From Kitasatospora sp. NBC_01250 (lineage in GTDB: Bacteria; Actinomycetota; Actinomycetes; Streptomycetales; Streptomycetaceae): a stretch of DNA of 64,000 bases. The notes beneath the pieces were generated by a model. The model saw nothing but the letters and a program-made list of their open reading frames with translations. It was not told the origin of the DNA and made no database searches. This document shows, piece by piece, positions 53,101-62,203 of the stretch; position 1 is the stretch's first letter; every line of letters begins with the position of its first letter. Position numbers and translations under genes: made by a program. The stretch covers positions 1,178,001-1,242,000 of the forward strand of contig NZ_CP108476.1 of assembly GCF_036226465.1 (NCBI RefSeq), given 5' to 3'.

Positions 53101-55212
53101 TCAGGAGAGGGTGGTCCAGCTCTGGCTCGCCGCGCCGGAGGCCGGGTTCAGCGCCGACGCGGTCGCCGTGCCGCCGCTGCCGCCCGGGCCGTCGAGCACC
53201 AACCCGGTGGCGGTGTTGGTGATGATCAGCGCCCCGGTCGCGGTGTTCTGCCGCACGGTCCACTTCTGCGCGGCGTTGCCCGGGTCGTAGCCGTTGGTGA
53301 CGTACGCCGCGCTGCCCGGCGAGCCCGGCGCGGTCAGGGTGCCGTGGACCTGCGTGCCGGTGTAGCAGTTGTCGGTGATCCGCACCGTGCCGTCGACGTT
53401 CGCGGCGAAGGTCCACTGCTCGGAGGTGTGGGTGTTCCACCAGGTGTTGACGTCCGTGGACGCGCCGTCCGCGGCACTGCAGGTGCCGGCCACCTCCAGG
53501 GCCTGGCCGCCGCTGCCGCCGGGGCTGAGGCTGTGGTACCGGCCGTCGCCGATCACGGCCGCCGGGCCACTGGTGGCCTGGGCGGTGAGCCGGTAGAGCG
53601 CGACGCCGTGCGGGGCGACCCAGGTGCCGCCGACGGTGCCGGTGAACTGGCCGGTGGCGCCGCTCCACAGCTCCTTGTAGTTGTAGCCGGAGCCGCTGAG
53701 GCCGAGCGCGCCGAGGCTGGTGGAGATGGTCTGCCAGTTGTTCGGGTCCTGGTTGACCAGCAGGACGGCCGTGTCGCCGTTGGCGAGCCGGCGCTTGAGG
53801 ACGACCGGGGCGGTCGGCGAGTTCGGCGGGCTGCCGACCAGGGTGGCGGGCTGGCCGAGGCTGTCCTGGTCGATGCCGATCACATCGGTGTTCTTGTAGA
53901 CGGCCAGGCTGTCGGCGTTGATCCCGGTGGACCAGGTGTAGCCGTTCGCGCTGTGCTGGGAGTCGGCGGCGGTGCGGAAGTCCGCGCCGGAGATCAGCGG
54001 GGCGGCCATCATCGACAGGACGGACATCTCGGTGCGCGACTCGTCGTCGGTGAAGGGCTTGTGGCCGGGGTAGGTGTCGGTGACGCCGTAGTCGCCGTAG
54101 ACGTCGTTCCAGCCGGCGAACATCATGTCCATGTCGTTCCAGCTGCCGGGCCGCACGTTGCCCGCGTACTGCAGCGCGGTCTGCAATTGGCCGCCGTAGA
54201 GCACGCCGCTCAGTTCGCTGTCGCGGTCGCCGCCGATCCGGCAGAGGTTGGCGACCTGCCCGCACCAGGTGCCGGTGGGCGAGTAGCCGGGCGCGTCGTA
54301 CGGCGCGGTGGCGGCCGCCACCACCACGGGGTCGGTCCGGGCAGGGTCGCTCGGCGACTCCAGGTAGGGCACGCCGGTGTGCACAGGCTGGGCGGAGACG
54401 CTGAGCGTCACCCGGGGCCGCCCCTGCGCGGTGGAGGCGGCGTCCAGCGCGTGCTGGAAGGCCTGCACCCGGGCGTACATCGACTCGGTCAGCTCCTTGC
54501 CCTCGCCCTGGGTACCGTAGTTGTGGCCGTCGGGCCCGGTGATCGCCGGGCCGTAGGGACAGTCGTCGTACTTCACGTAGTCGACGCCCCAGGCCACGAA
54601 GTCGCTCGCGTCGGTGCTCTCGTGGCCGAGGCTGCCGGGGTGGCCCTGGCAGGTGGTGTAGGTGTCGGTGGCGTAGAGCCCGAACTTCATGCCCTTGCTG
54701 TGCGCGTACCAGGCCAGGTACTGGATGCCGTTGACGGTCTGTCCGTTGACGGTCTGCGGCGGGAAGTTCGCCGGGTTGGGGAGCAGGTCGCCCGAGGTCG
54801 GGTCGTTGCCGGTGCCGTCGGTGCCGCTGACCGGGTTGCCCGCGGTGTCGTAGAGCTGCATCGAGCCGTAGGCGTCCTTGGCGAAGTCGCTGCTCTGCCC
54901 GCTGCGGTGGCCCAGCGACCAGCCGTCGTCGATGGTCACGGTGTTGTAGCCGGCGGCGACCAGCCCGTTGGCGCTCATGAAGTCGATCGTCTGGACCATC
55001 TGCTGCTCGGTCACCCCGGTGCCCAGCGAGTTCCAGGAGTTCCAGCCCATCGGCGGCGTCAGGGCCACGCCGTTGCCGAGCGCGGCGGCCGGGGCGGCGG
55101 TGCCCAGGGCGGCTGCGCCGAGGCCCGAGGCGGCCAGGGCGAGGGCGAGCAGGGCGCCGGGCAACCGCCCGAGGGCTCTGCGCCGAGGCGGGTGGGGCAG
55201 CGTTATGGACAT
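53101..55212 (-). CDS. secreted GH27 enzyme with ricin-B-type module
   Basis: The 703-residue protein has a signal peptide and a GH27 domain: TPPMGWNSWNSLGTG, TIDDGWSLG, nucleophile Asp in YVKYDDCPYG, CRIGGDRDS for the acid/base region and WNDMDMMFAGWND. A long insert follows the first catalytic strands, and the C-terminal 140 residues are ricin-type beta-trefoil (QALEVAGTCSA, TEQW-like SEQWTF, AQKWTVRQN). The start at 55212 (MSITLPHP) is near GGGAGC. It probably acts on galactosyl residues of plant or microbial glycans, with the trefoil holding the polysaccharide. Confidence 0.87.
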   Translation of the reverse strand: MSITLPHPPRRRALGRLPGALLALALAASGLGAAALGTAAPAAALGNGVALTPPMGWNSWNSLGTGVTEQQMVQTIDFMSANGLVAAGYNTVTIDDGWSLGHRSGQSSDFAKDAYGSMQLYDTAGNPVSGTDGTGNDPTSGDLLPNPANFPPQTVNGQTVNGIQYLAWYAHSKGMKFGLYATDTYTTCQGHPGSLGHESTDASDFVAWGVDYVKYDDCPYGPAITGPDGHNYGTQGEGKELTESMYARVQAFQHALDAASTAQGRPRVTLSVSAQPVHTGVPYLESPSDPARTDPVVVAAATAPYDAPGYSPTGTWCGQVANLCRIGGDRDSELSGVLYGGQLQTALQYAGNVRPGSWNDMDMMFAGWNDVYGDYGVTDTYPGHKPFTDDESRTEMSVLSMMAAPLISGADFRTAADSQHSANGYTWSTGINADSLAVYKNTDVIGIDQDSLGQPATLVGSPPNSPTAPVVLKRRLANGDTAVLLVNQDPNNWQTISTSLGALGLSGSGYNYKELWSGATGQFTGTVGGTWVAPHGVALYRLTAQATSGPAAVIGDGRYHSLSPGGSGGQALEVAGTCSAADGASTDVNTWWNTHTSEQWTFAANVDGTVRITDNCYTGTQVHGTLTAPGSPGSAAYVTNGYDPGNAAQKWTVRQNTATGALIITNTATGLVLDGPGGSGGTATASALNPASGAASQSWTTLS

Positions 55213-55281
55213 GGGGGAGCTCCCGGAGGGGTGAGGGTGGGGGATGGTGGGCCCCGCCGTACACAGGGGCAGGACCCACCA

Positions 55282-55306
55282 GGATCAAACAGGATCAAAT
55301 GTGAAC
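55282..55306 (-). promoter_or_regulatory. operator-like motif upstream of GH27 gene two
   Basis: On the minus strand this 25-base stretch ends in CTGTTTGATCC and contains two TTTGATCC units 11 bases apart. It matches 18 of 25 positions of the stretch at 57987-58011 upstream of the ABC importer. It lies 70 to 95 bases before the GH27 start and is AT-rich for this genome. Confidence 0.5.
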
Positions 55307-55316
55307 GAACAGATCC

Positions 55317-57554
55317 TCAGGAGGACGGCGGGACCAGGCTCCAGGTCTGGTTGGCGCCGCCGTCCGCGGGCCACTGCAGCACGGACCCGTCGAGGCTGAG
55401 CGTGCTGTTGTCCAGGTCGATGAGCTGGCCGTCGTAGGAGCTCTTCAGCTGGATCCGGTTGGGCCCGGCGTCGACCAGGGTCCAGCGCGAGTTGCTGTTC
55501 CCGTCGTCGTAGTACTGGATCAGCTGGGTGCCCTGGATGGTGGTGGGCCCGGGGATGTTGAGCAGCTTGCCGCTGTTGACGTTGGCCACGGTGTACACAC
55601 CGCCGCCCTGGGGGTTGAAGGTCCAGAGCTGGTCGCCGGCGCCGTTGTCACTGAACTGCACGATCGGGGCGCGGTCGGCGGTGGAGTCGGTGAAGACGTC
55701 CATCCGGCCGCCGGTGGCGCCGTTGACCAGCTTGTACTGCGCGCCGGGCACCGGCACCGGGACGAGCCGCCAGTTCTGGCTGGCGCCGCCGTTTGCGACG
55801 GCCTGGACCACGGCCGCCCCTGCCGCACCGGAGCCGCCGACGACGTCCACGGCCTGACCGTCGGAGCGTGCCGTCATGGTGTAGGCGCCGCTGCCGTTCG
55901 GGCTGAGCTTCCAGCGCGCGTCGCCCGCGCCCTGTTCGTGCTGCTGCACCAACGGGGTGCCGGCCACCGTGCTGTTGCCCGGGATGCCGAGCAGGTCACC
56001 GCTGTTCACGTTGGCCAGGGTGTCGTTGCCGTCGCCGGTCGGCACCAGCTGCCACTGCTGGTCCGCGCCGCCGTCGGCGGGCTGCTGGACGATGGCCGCG
56101 CCGTCCGCGGTGGAGCCGCCGCTGACGTCCAGGTACTGGCCGGTGGCGGCGTTGACGATGTTGTAGTGCAGGGTCGCCGCCCGGCTGCCGGCGGCGGGGG
56201 TGACCCGGAACAGGCGCGAGGCGTGCGGGGCCAGGGTGGCGGCGACGCTGCCGGTCGCGCTGCCGAGGTCGCTGCCGCTCCACAGGTCGCGCACGTCGGC
56301 CGTGCCGCTGAAGCCCACGTCGGAGAAGTGCGCGGTGACGGTGGCCGCGGCGGAGCCCAGGTTGAACAGGGCCACCGTGTAGCTGCCGTCGCCGTTGGCG
56401 GCGGTCCACACCTGTTGCTGGGTCAGCTGGTCGACAGGGCGGGCCGGGTGGCCGGCCTGGTCGACGCCGATCACCGCGTCGTTGCCGAGCAGCGCCAGGT
56501 CACCGCTGTCCAGGTCGGTCAGGTCGGTGCCGAGCAGCAGCGGTGCGCCCTCGATGGCCCACAGGGTGAGCTGGGTCTGGCGTTCGGCGGGGGTCAGGCC
56601 GTCGTTGTCGCCGTTGCCGACCTCGACGGAGTCCAGGTCGTTCCAGCCGCCGGGGCCGGCGTAGGAGGTCCACTTGGGCGCGTCGGTGAAGCGGGCGGCG
56701 ACGTTGTTCCAGTCGGTCAGCGGGTAGGAGGAGCCGCCGGCCCCGCAGTAGCACTCGACGTCGCCGTCGATCCGCCAGCCGTTGGCGTCACTCTGCCAGG
56801 TGCTCGCGTTGTTGACGTCCAGGCTGTTGGACAGCTCCAGGTGGATCGGCCGTCCGGTCTGGTTCAGCGCCTGCGACCAGTGCTGGATGTCGGGGACGTC
56901 CCAGTCGCCGACCCCGTCGATCTTCAGGTAGTCCACGCCCCAGGAGGCCAGCTGGTCGGCCCAGGAGTCGAGGTACGCCTGGGCGGCTGCCGGATTCTTG
57001 GCGTAGTCGATGTAGTACATCGAGCCGTTGCCGAAGTTGTAGTTGGTCTCGTGGTCGATGGTGTCGGAGACGATGTCCCGGGCGTGGTAAGCGGTGCCCT
57101 GGATGGGGGTGTTCTGGTTGTAGGCGGCGACCGGGATGCCCGGGGTGAGGTACATCCCGAACTGCTCGTGCAGGTTGTGGACGTAGGCGCCGACCGCGCC
57201 CATGCCGTCCGGGAACTTCGCCGGGTCGGTGACCCAGCGCCCGTTGGCGTCCACGGTGGTCGTGGGGTCGAGGTAGTAGAAGTCGTCGATGTTGACGTAG
57301 CGGTAGCCGTGCGCGACCAGGCCACTGGTGGACATCGCCTTGGCCTGGGCCTCGATGTTCGCCTCGGTGGGAGTCCTGCGCAGGTAGCTCCAGCTGCTCC
57401 AGCCCATCGGGGGCGTGGCCGCGACGCCATTGGCCTCGGCGTGCGCGGGCGCGGCGCCCGCGAGGGCGGCCGGGATCGCCGCGCCGGCCAGCGCCGCGGC
57501 GAGGGCCGCCCGGGCGAGCCGACGGCTCAGCCGGGCGGTGAAGGTGAAGGACAC
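55317..57554 (-). CDS. secreted GH27-like enzyme with tandem ricin-type modules
   Basis: The GTG at 57554 (MSFTFTARLSRR) follows CTGGAGACACC; the longer frame upstream lacks a ribosome site. The 745-residue protein has a signal peptide, a divergent GH27 domain (TPPMGWSSWSYL, VNIDDFYYLDP, nucleophile Asp in VDYLKIDGVGDWD, acid/base region WRIDGDVEC, GWNDLDSVEVGNG) and two ricin-type beta-trefoils of about 140 residues each. IDDFYYLD in place of the usual IDDCW/IDDGW suggests a specificity different from the two sister enzymes. It is the first of three GH27 genes on this strand. Confidence 0.85.
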   Translation of the reverse strand: MSFTFTARLSRRLARAALAAALAGAAIPAALAGAAPAHAEANGVAATPPMGWSSWSYLRRTPTEANIEAQAKAMSTSGLVAHGYRYVNIDDFYYLDPTTTVDANGRWVTDPAKFPDGMGAVGAYVHNLHEQFGMYLTPGIPVAAYNQNTPIQGTAYHARDIVSDTIDHETNYNFGNGSMYYIDYAKNPAAAQAYLDSWADQLASWGVDYLKIDGVGDWDVPDIQHWSQALNQTGRPIHLELSNSLDVNNASTWQSDANGWRIDGDVECYCGAGGSSYPLTDWNNVAARFTDAPKWTSYAGPGGWNDLDSVEVGNGDNDGLTPAERQTQLTLWAIEGAPLLLGTDLTDLDSGDLALLGNDAVIGVDQAGHPARPVDQLTQQQVWTAANGDGSYTVALFNLGSAAATVTAHFSDVGFSGTADVRDLWSGSDLGSATGSVAATLAPHASRLFRVTPAAGSRAATLHYNIVNAATGQYLDVSGGSTADGAAIVQQPADGGADQQWQLVPTGDGNDTLANVNSGDLLGIPGNSTVAGTPLVQQHEQGAGDARWKLSPNGSGAYTMTARSDGQAVDVVGGSGAAGAAVVQAVANGGASQNWRLVPVPVPGAQYKLVNGATGGRMDVFTDSTADRAPIVQFSDNGAGDQLWTFNPQGGGVYTVANVNSGKLLNIPGPTTIQGTQLIQYYDDGNSNSRWTLVDAGPNRIQLKSSYDGQLIDLDNSTLSLDGSVLQWPADGGANQTWSLVPPSS

Positions 57555-57986
57555 GGTGTCTCCAGGGGTGGGGACCGGATGGGACCGAGCCACAGCGGAG
57601 CCGGTCTGACTGGCTGTCAGCCGGCGGTGGAATCCGCAAGGAACACCAGAATCGGACACTTCCAAACGGATCTGCCCACATAAGAACGCAGCGCCGGAGG
57701 GGTGTCAAGGGATCCCGCAGCCTCGGCAGGCCGCCGCCGCGCTCGGGTCGCGATTAGATCACGATGCCCGCGCCGAACCGCGGCACCGGAGGCCCGACTC
57801 CCCGCGCGTGATCGGCGCCGCGCGCCACCTGCTGACAACAGCCCAGGTCAGCCCCTACGCCGGGAGCAGCGCCCGCCGATCACCGCCGAGCCGGGCCGCC
57901 GAGGGCGCCGGGCGGCAGCCGGGCGGTCGCAGATTGGTCGCGCCCAGAGCCTTGACACACTCCCCCGCTGTTGGTGATATCTGAAC
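57555..57986. other. divergent control region between GH27 genes and ABC importer
   Basis: About 430 bases without a credible gene. It must hold the promoters of the third GH27 gene and of the ABC importer. Near 57640-57680 there is a weaker copy-like stretch (minus strand GTCCGATTCTGG) resembling part of the shared motif. Otherwise nothing was recognised. Confidence 0.45.
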
Positions 57987-58011
57987 GCTCACGTTGGTTT
58001 CTGTTTCATTC
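57987..58011 (+). promoter_or_regulatory. operator-like motif upstream of ABC importer
   Basis: This stretch contains GGTTTCTGTTTCATTC and agrees at 18 of 25 positions with the minus-strand stretch at 55282-55306. It ends 18 bases before the substrate-binding gene, in or next to the promoter. A DeoR-type regulator encoded after the importer is the likely binder. Confidence 0.5.
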
Positions 58012-58029
58012 GCACCCCCAGGAGGGGCC

Positions 58030-59376
58030 ATGGCCCAGCCCTCTGCCGAGAACCGGCAGTCCACGTCCGCAGCACCCGACACGTTCACACAGCCGTTCAC
58101 ACGGCGCTCACTGCTGCGCGGGGCTCTCATGGCCACGGGTGCGATCGCCGTGCCCTCGTTCCTCACCGCGTGCAGCAGCTCCTCCGGCGGCTCCGGCGAC
58201 CCCAAGACCGTCACGCTCGGCTCCAACGCCGCGATCCCCGAGCCCAAGGGCGCGTACCAGACCCTCTTCACCCAGGTGCAGCAGAGCACCGGACTGACCG
58301 TCAACGTCAACTGGGTCGACCACAACACCTTCCAGCAGAACATCACCACCTACCTGCAGGGCAACCCGCAGGACGTGTTCAGCTGGTTCGCCGGCGAGCG
58401 CATGCAGTTCTTCGCCGCCCAGGGCCTGCTCAGCAACGTCGACGACGTGTGGGCGAAGATCGGCGCCAACTACACCGACGCGATGAAGGCGCAGAGCAAG
58501 GGAGCGGACGGCCACTACTACTTCGTGCCGTTCGACTACTACCCCTGGGCCGTCTACTACAGCAAGAGCCTGTGGGCCAGCAAGGGTTACACCGCGCCCA
58601 CCACCTGGGACGACTTCATAGCCCTGGCCAAGAAGATGAAGGGCGACGGGCTCATCCCGATGGCCTTCACCGACAAGGACGGCTGGCCCGCGATGGGCAC
58701 CTTCGACTACCTCAACATGCGGATCAACGGGTACGACTTCCACATCGACCTGATGCGCAACGGCACCAAGTGGAACACCCCGCAGGTCAAGGCCGTCTTC
58801 GACCAGTGGCGCGAGCTGATCCCGTACTACTCCCCCGGCTTCCTCGGCCTGACCTGGCAGGAGGGCGCGCAGCAGCTGCTCAACAAGCAGGCCGGCATGA
58901 TGGTGCTCGGCCTGGACCAGATCGGCACCATCTTCACCGGCGCCCAGGCCGACGACCTCGGCTTCTTCGCCTTCCCCGAGATCAACCCGAGCTACGGCCA
59001 GGACGCGGTCGAGGCCCCGATCGACGGCTTCATGATGTCCAGGTCGCCGAAGAACAAGTCCGGCGCCCAGACCGTGCTCTCCTACCTGGGCACCGCCGCC
59101 GCGCAGCAGACCTGGCTCGGCTCCAACCCCGCCGACATCGCCACCGCCGCCGGCGTGGACACCAGCAAGTACACCGCCCCGCAGGCCGCTTCGGTGCAGC
59201 TGATCCAAGGGGCCAAGCACCTCTCGCAGTTCATGGACCGCGACACCCGCCCGGACTTCGCCGACCCGGTGATGCTGCCGGCCATCCAGCAGTTCCTGAA
59301 CAGCCCCGACGGCGCCGCCGGGATCCTCTCCAACATCGACAAGCAGGCCAAGACCATCTGGGCCGCCAACGGCTGA
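58030..59376 (+). CDS. sugar ABC transporter substrate-binding lipoprotein (Tat-type signal)
   Basis: The ATG at 58030 follows AGGAGGGG. The 448-residue protein has a twin-arginine-like signal (FTRRSLLRGALMATG) and a lipobox FLTAC, so it is a probable Tat-exported lipoprotein. The mature part is an extracellular solute-binding domain of the sugar type (GNPQDVFSWFAG, YFVPFDYYPWAVYYSKSLW, PIDGFMMSRSPKNKSGA). It delivers an oligosaccharide to the two permeases encoded next. The GH27 genes nearby point to galactosides as substrate. It heads the operon. Confidence 0.9.
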   Translation: MAQPSAENRQSTSAAPDTFTQPFTRRSLLRGALMATGAIAVPSFLTACSSSSGGSGDPKTVTLGSNAAIPEPKGAYQTLFTQVQQSTGLTVNVNWVDHNTFQQNITTYLQGNPQDVFSWFAGERMQFFAAQGLLSNVDDVWAKIGANYTDAMKAQSKGADGHYYFVPFDYYPWAVYYSKSLWASKGYTAPTTWDDFIALAKKMKGDGLIPMAFTDKDGWPAMGTFDYLNMRINGYDFHIDLMRNGTKWNTPQVKAVFDQWRELIPYYSPGFLGLTWQEGAQQLLNKQAGMMVLGLDQIGTIFTGAQADDLGFFAFPEINPSYGQDAVEAPIDGFMMSRSPKNKSGAQTVLSYLGTAAAQQTWLGSNPADIATAAGVDTSKYTAPQAASVQLIQGAKHLSQFMDRDTRPDFADPVMLPAIQQFLNSPDGAAGILSNIDKQAKTIWAANG

Positions 59377-59439
59377 CCCACCCGGCCGGTCCCGCCCGGC
59401 CAGCCACGTACCGACACCTGCACAGCATCGAGGACGCGC

Positions 59440-60375
59440 ATGACTGCACCGGACCGCAAACCCACCGAGCGCATACGCAGCAGGCCACGGCGCCTGTCAC
59501 CGCGGGACCGGCTGACGCTCACCCTGATGGCGGGCGTGCCCACCGTGCTGACGGTCGGCTTCGTCTGGCTCCCGGCGCTGCTGTCCGTCGTCCTGTCGTT
59601 CTCCAGCTGGCCGGGGATCGGTGGCATCGACACGATCCACTGGATCGGGCTGCAGAACTACCGGACCATCTTCACCATCTACCCGCAGTTCACCCCGGCC
59701 GTCGAGCACAACCTGCTCTGGCTGGCGGTCTTCTTCTGCCTGCCCGCGCCCTTCGGCCTCTTCCTCGCCGTCCAGCTGGACAAGCAGATCCGCTTCTCCC
59801 GGCTGTACCAGAACGTGCTCTTCCTCCCGGTGGTCCTCTCGCTCGCGCTGATCGGCTTCATGACCGAGCTGATCTTCTCCCCCACCCAGGGACTGATCAA
59901 CAACCTGACCGGGCACGCCGGTCAGCACGGCATGATCGACTGGCTGGGCGACCCCAAGCTCAACATCTGGGCCGTGCTGGTGATGGCCTGCTGGCGGCAG
60001 ACCGGCTACATCATGATCATGTACTTGGCCGGTCTGAAGAGCGTGGACCCCGCCATGAAGGAGGCCGCCGCGCTCGACGGCGCCAACCAGTGGCAGACCT
60101 TCCGCCACGTGGTCTGGCCGGCGCTGCGCTCGATCAACGTGGTGGTCCTGGTGATCACCGTGATCGAGTCGCTGCGCGCCTTCGACATCGTCTACGTGGT
60201 CAACAAGGGCACCAACGGACTCCAACTGCTCTCCGTGCTGGTGACCGACAACATCATCGGCGAGGCCAGCCGGATCGGCTTCGGCTCCGCACTGGCCACC
60301 ATCCTGCTGCTCATCTCGATGGTCTTCATCGTGCCCTACCTGATCACCGTCTTCCGAAAGGACCAGCGCGGATGA
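59440..60375 (+). CDS. sugar ABC transporter permease (MalF-like)
   Basis: The 311-residue protein has six predicted membrane helices and the conserved EAA loop (KEAAALDGANQWQTFRHVVWPAL, quoted in part) that contacts the ATPase. The N terminus is basic (RSRPRRLSPRDR). It forms the translocation pore with the next gene's product. Start ATG at 59440, 63 bases after the binding-protein gene. No ATPase gene is present; Streptomyces sugar importers commonly share the MsiK ATPase encoded elsewhere. Confidence 0.9.
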   Translation: MTAPDRKPTERIRSRPRRLSPRDRLTLTLMAGVPTVLTVGFVWLPALLSVVLSFSSWPGIGGIDTIHWIGLQNYRTIFTIYPQFTPAVEHNLLWLAVFFCLPAPFGLFLAVQLDKQIRFSRLYQNVLFLPVVLSLALIGFMTELIFSPTQGLINNLTGHAGQHGMIDWLGDPKLNIWAVLVMACWRQTGYIMIMYLAGLKSVDPAMKEAAALDGANQWQTFRHVVWPALRSINVVVLVITVIESLRAFDIVYVVNKGTNGLQLLSVLVTDNIIGEASRIGFGSALATILLLISMVFIVPYLITVFRKDQRG

Positions 60376-61325
60376 CCGCCGCCATGGACCGGCGCCCACA
60401 CCCCCGGGGCCCGCTGTCCCGGGGCAGCCTCGCGAACTCCGCGGCGGAGCACGGCAGGACGGCCGCCCGGCCGCCGCGCACCGGTCGAATCCTGCTGCAC
60501 GTGTTCCTGATCGGCACCTCGCTGGTCTGGCTGGCGCCCCTGCTCTACGCCTTCTACACGGCGCTGCGCCCCTACCAGGACACCGCGAAACACGGCTACG
60601 TCTCGGTCGGCGGCCACTACGGCTTCGCCAACTTCACCGCCGCCTGGACCCAGGCCGACCTGCCGCGGTACTTCTGGAACTCGATGATCATCACCGTGCC
60701 GGCGCTGCTCATCACGCTGGCGCTGGCCAGCATGGTGGCCTTCGTGGTTGCCCGGTACGACTTCCGGATCAACATCGCGCTGCTGATGATCTTCACCGCC
60801 GGCAACCTGCTCCCCCAGCAGGCGATCATCACCCCGCTCTACAAGCTCTACCAGCTCATCCCGCTGCCCGACTGGCTGGCCGCCTCCGGCAAGCTGGACG
60901 ACTCCTTCATCGGCCTGATCCTGATCCACGTCGCCTTCCAGACCGGCTTCTGCGCCTTCGTGCTCTCCAACTACATGCGCACCATCCCCGCCGAACTCGG
61001 CGAGGCCGCGCTGGTGGACGGCGCCTCCGCCTGGCGGCAGTACTGGCAGATCGTGCTCCCGCTGTGCCGCCCGGTGCTGGCGGCGCTGGCCACGCTGGAG
61101 TTCACCTGGATCTACAACGACTTCTTCTGGGCCACCGTGCTGATGCAGACCGGCGACAACCGGCCGATCACCGCCGCGCTCAACAACCTCACGGGCGAGT
61201 TCTTCGTCAACAACAACCTGATCTCCGCCGCCGCCCTGATCGTGGCGATCCCCACCCTGGTGGTCTTCTTCGCCCTCCAGAAGCAGTTCGTCTCGGGCCT
61301 GACCCTGGGCGCCAACAAGGGCTGA
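60372..61325 (+). CDS. sugar ABC transporter permease (MalG-like)
   Basis: The 317-residue protein has six membrane helices and the EAA loop GEAALVDGASAWRQYWQIVLPL (fragment). Its ATG overlaps the TGA of the previous permease (ATGA), so translation is coupled. The N-terminal 35 residues are a basic, low-complexity cytoplasmic tail. It is the second permease half; together with the MalF-like subunit it serves the sugar importer. A strong terminator follows. Confidence 0.9.
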   Translation: MTAAMDRRPHPRGPLSRGSLANSAAEHGRTAARPPRTGRILLHVFLIGTSLVWLAPLLYAFYTALRPYQDTAKHGYVSVGGHYGFANFTAAWTQADLPRYFWNSMIITVPALLITLALASMVAFVVARYDFRINIALLMIFTAGNLLPQQAIITPLYKLYQLIPLPDWLAASGKLDDSFIGLILIHVAFQTGFCAFVLSNYMRTIPAELGEAALVDGASAWRQYWQIVLPLCRPVLAALATLEFTWIYNDFFWATVLMQTGDNRPITAALNNLTGEFFVNNNLISAAALIVAIPTLVVFFALQKQFVSGLTLGANKG

Positions 61326-61349
61326 CCCCCTTCCGAGCCCGACGAAAGA

Positions 61350-61377
61350 GCGCCCCGCCGGTTCACCGGCGGGGCGC
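61350..61377. terminator. bidirectional terminator hairpin
   Basis: A perfect 12-base-pair stem (GCGCCCCGCCGG at 61350-61361, CCGGCGGGGCGC at 61366-61377) with a TTCA loop lies between the ABC operon and the convergent regulator gene. Confidence 0.9.
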
Positions 61378-61393
61378 CTCGCGCTGCCCGGGT

Positions 61394-62203
61394 TCACCCG
61401 TGGGCGATGACGATCTCGCGGACCTGCTCGGCCACCGCCGCGCGGATCTCCTCCGGCAGCGGTGCCTCGGTCACCAGGGTGTCGACCTCGCTGAGCCGGG
61501 CGAAGCTGGACAGGCCCACCGTCCCCCACTTGGTATGGTCGGCCACCGCGACCACCCGGCGCGCCGAGGCGATGAAGCAGCGGTTGGTCTCGGCCTCCGC
61601 CAGGTTCGGGGTGGACAGGCCGGCCGTGACCGAGATGCCGTGCGAGCCGAGGAAGAGCAGGTCGAAGTGGAGCGATCTGATCGCGCGGTCGGCCAGCGGA
61701 CCCACCAGCGCGTCCGAGGGCGTGCGCACCCCGCCGGTCAGCACCACCGTGGCCGGGTGGACGCCGGGTCCGCCCTGGCGCAGCGCGTGCTCGAAGGCGT
61801 CGGCGACCCGCAGCGAGTTGGTCACCACCGTCAGCCCCGCCACCTTCAGCAGGTGCGGCACCAGGGAGTAGGTGGTGGTGCCCGCCGACAGCGCGATCGC
61901 GCTGCCCGGTGCGACCAGGCGGGCGGCCTCCCGGGCGATGGCCTCCTTGGCGGTCGGCTCGAGCCCCGACTTGGCCTCGAAGCCCGGCTCGTGGGTGCTG
62001 GCCTCCAGCACCGGCACGGCGCCGCCGTGCACCTTGGCCAGCATCCCCTGCCCGGCCAGCGCGTCCAGGTCCCGGCGGATGGTCATGTCCGACACGTTCA
62101 ACCAGCGGGTCAGTTCGTTGACCCGCACCCCGCCCTGCCGCCGCACCTCGTCGACGATCAGCGCGCGGCGCTGCTCCGCCAGGAGGTTGCTGTTCTCAGA
62201 CAC
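61394..62203 (-). CDS. DeoR/GlpR family transcriptional regulator
   Basis: The GTG at 62203 (MSENSNLLAEQRR) follows AAAGGGAG. The 269-residue protein has a DeoR-type winged helix (VRVNELTRWLNVSDMTIRRDLDAL, in part) and a sugar-phosphate-sensing domain (ALSAGTTTYSLVPHLL, TVVTNSLRVADAFE, LFLGSHGISVTAGLSTPN). DeoR proteins usually repress sugar operons and are released by a phosphorylated sugar. It is convergent with the importer and, by context and the shared motif, probably controls the importer and the GH27 genes. Confidence 0.88.
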   Translation of the reverse strand: MSENSNLLAEQRRALIVDEVRRQGGVRVNELTRWLNVSDMTIRRDLDALAGQGMLAKVHGGAVPVLEASTHEPGFEAKSGLEPTAKEAIAREAARLVAPGSAIALSAGTTTYSLVPHLLKVAGLTVVTNSLRVADAFEHALRQGGPGVHPATVVLTGGVRTPSDALVGPLADRAIRSLHFDLLFLGSHGISVTAGLSTPNLAEAETNRCFIASARRVVAVADHTKWGTVGLSSFARLSEVDTLVTEAPLPEEIRAAVAEQVREIVIAHG

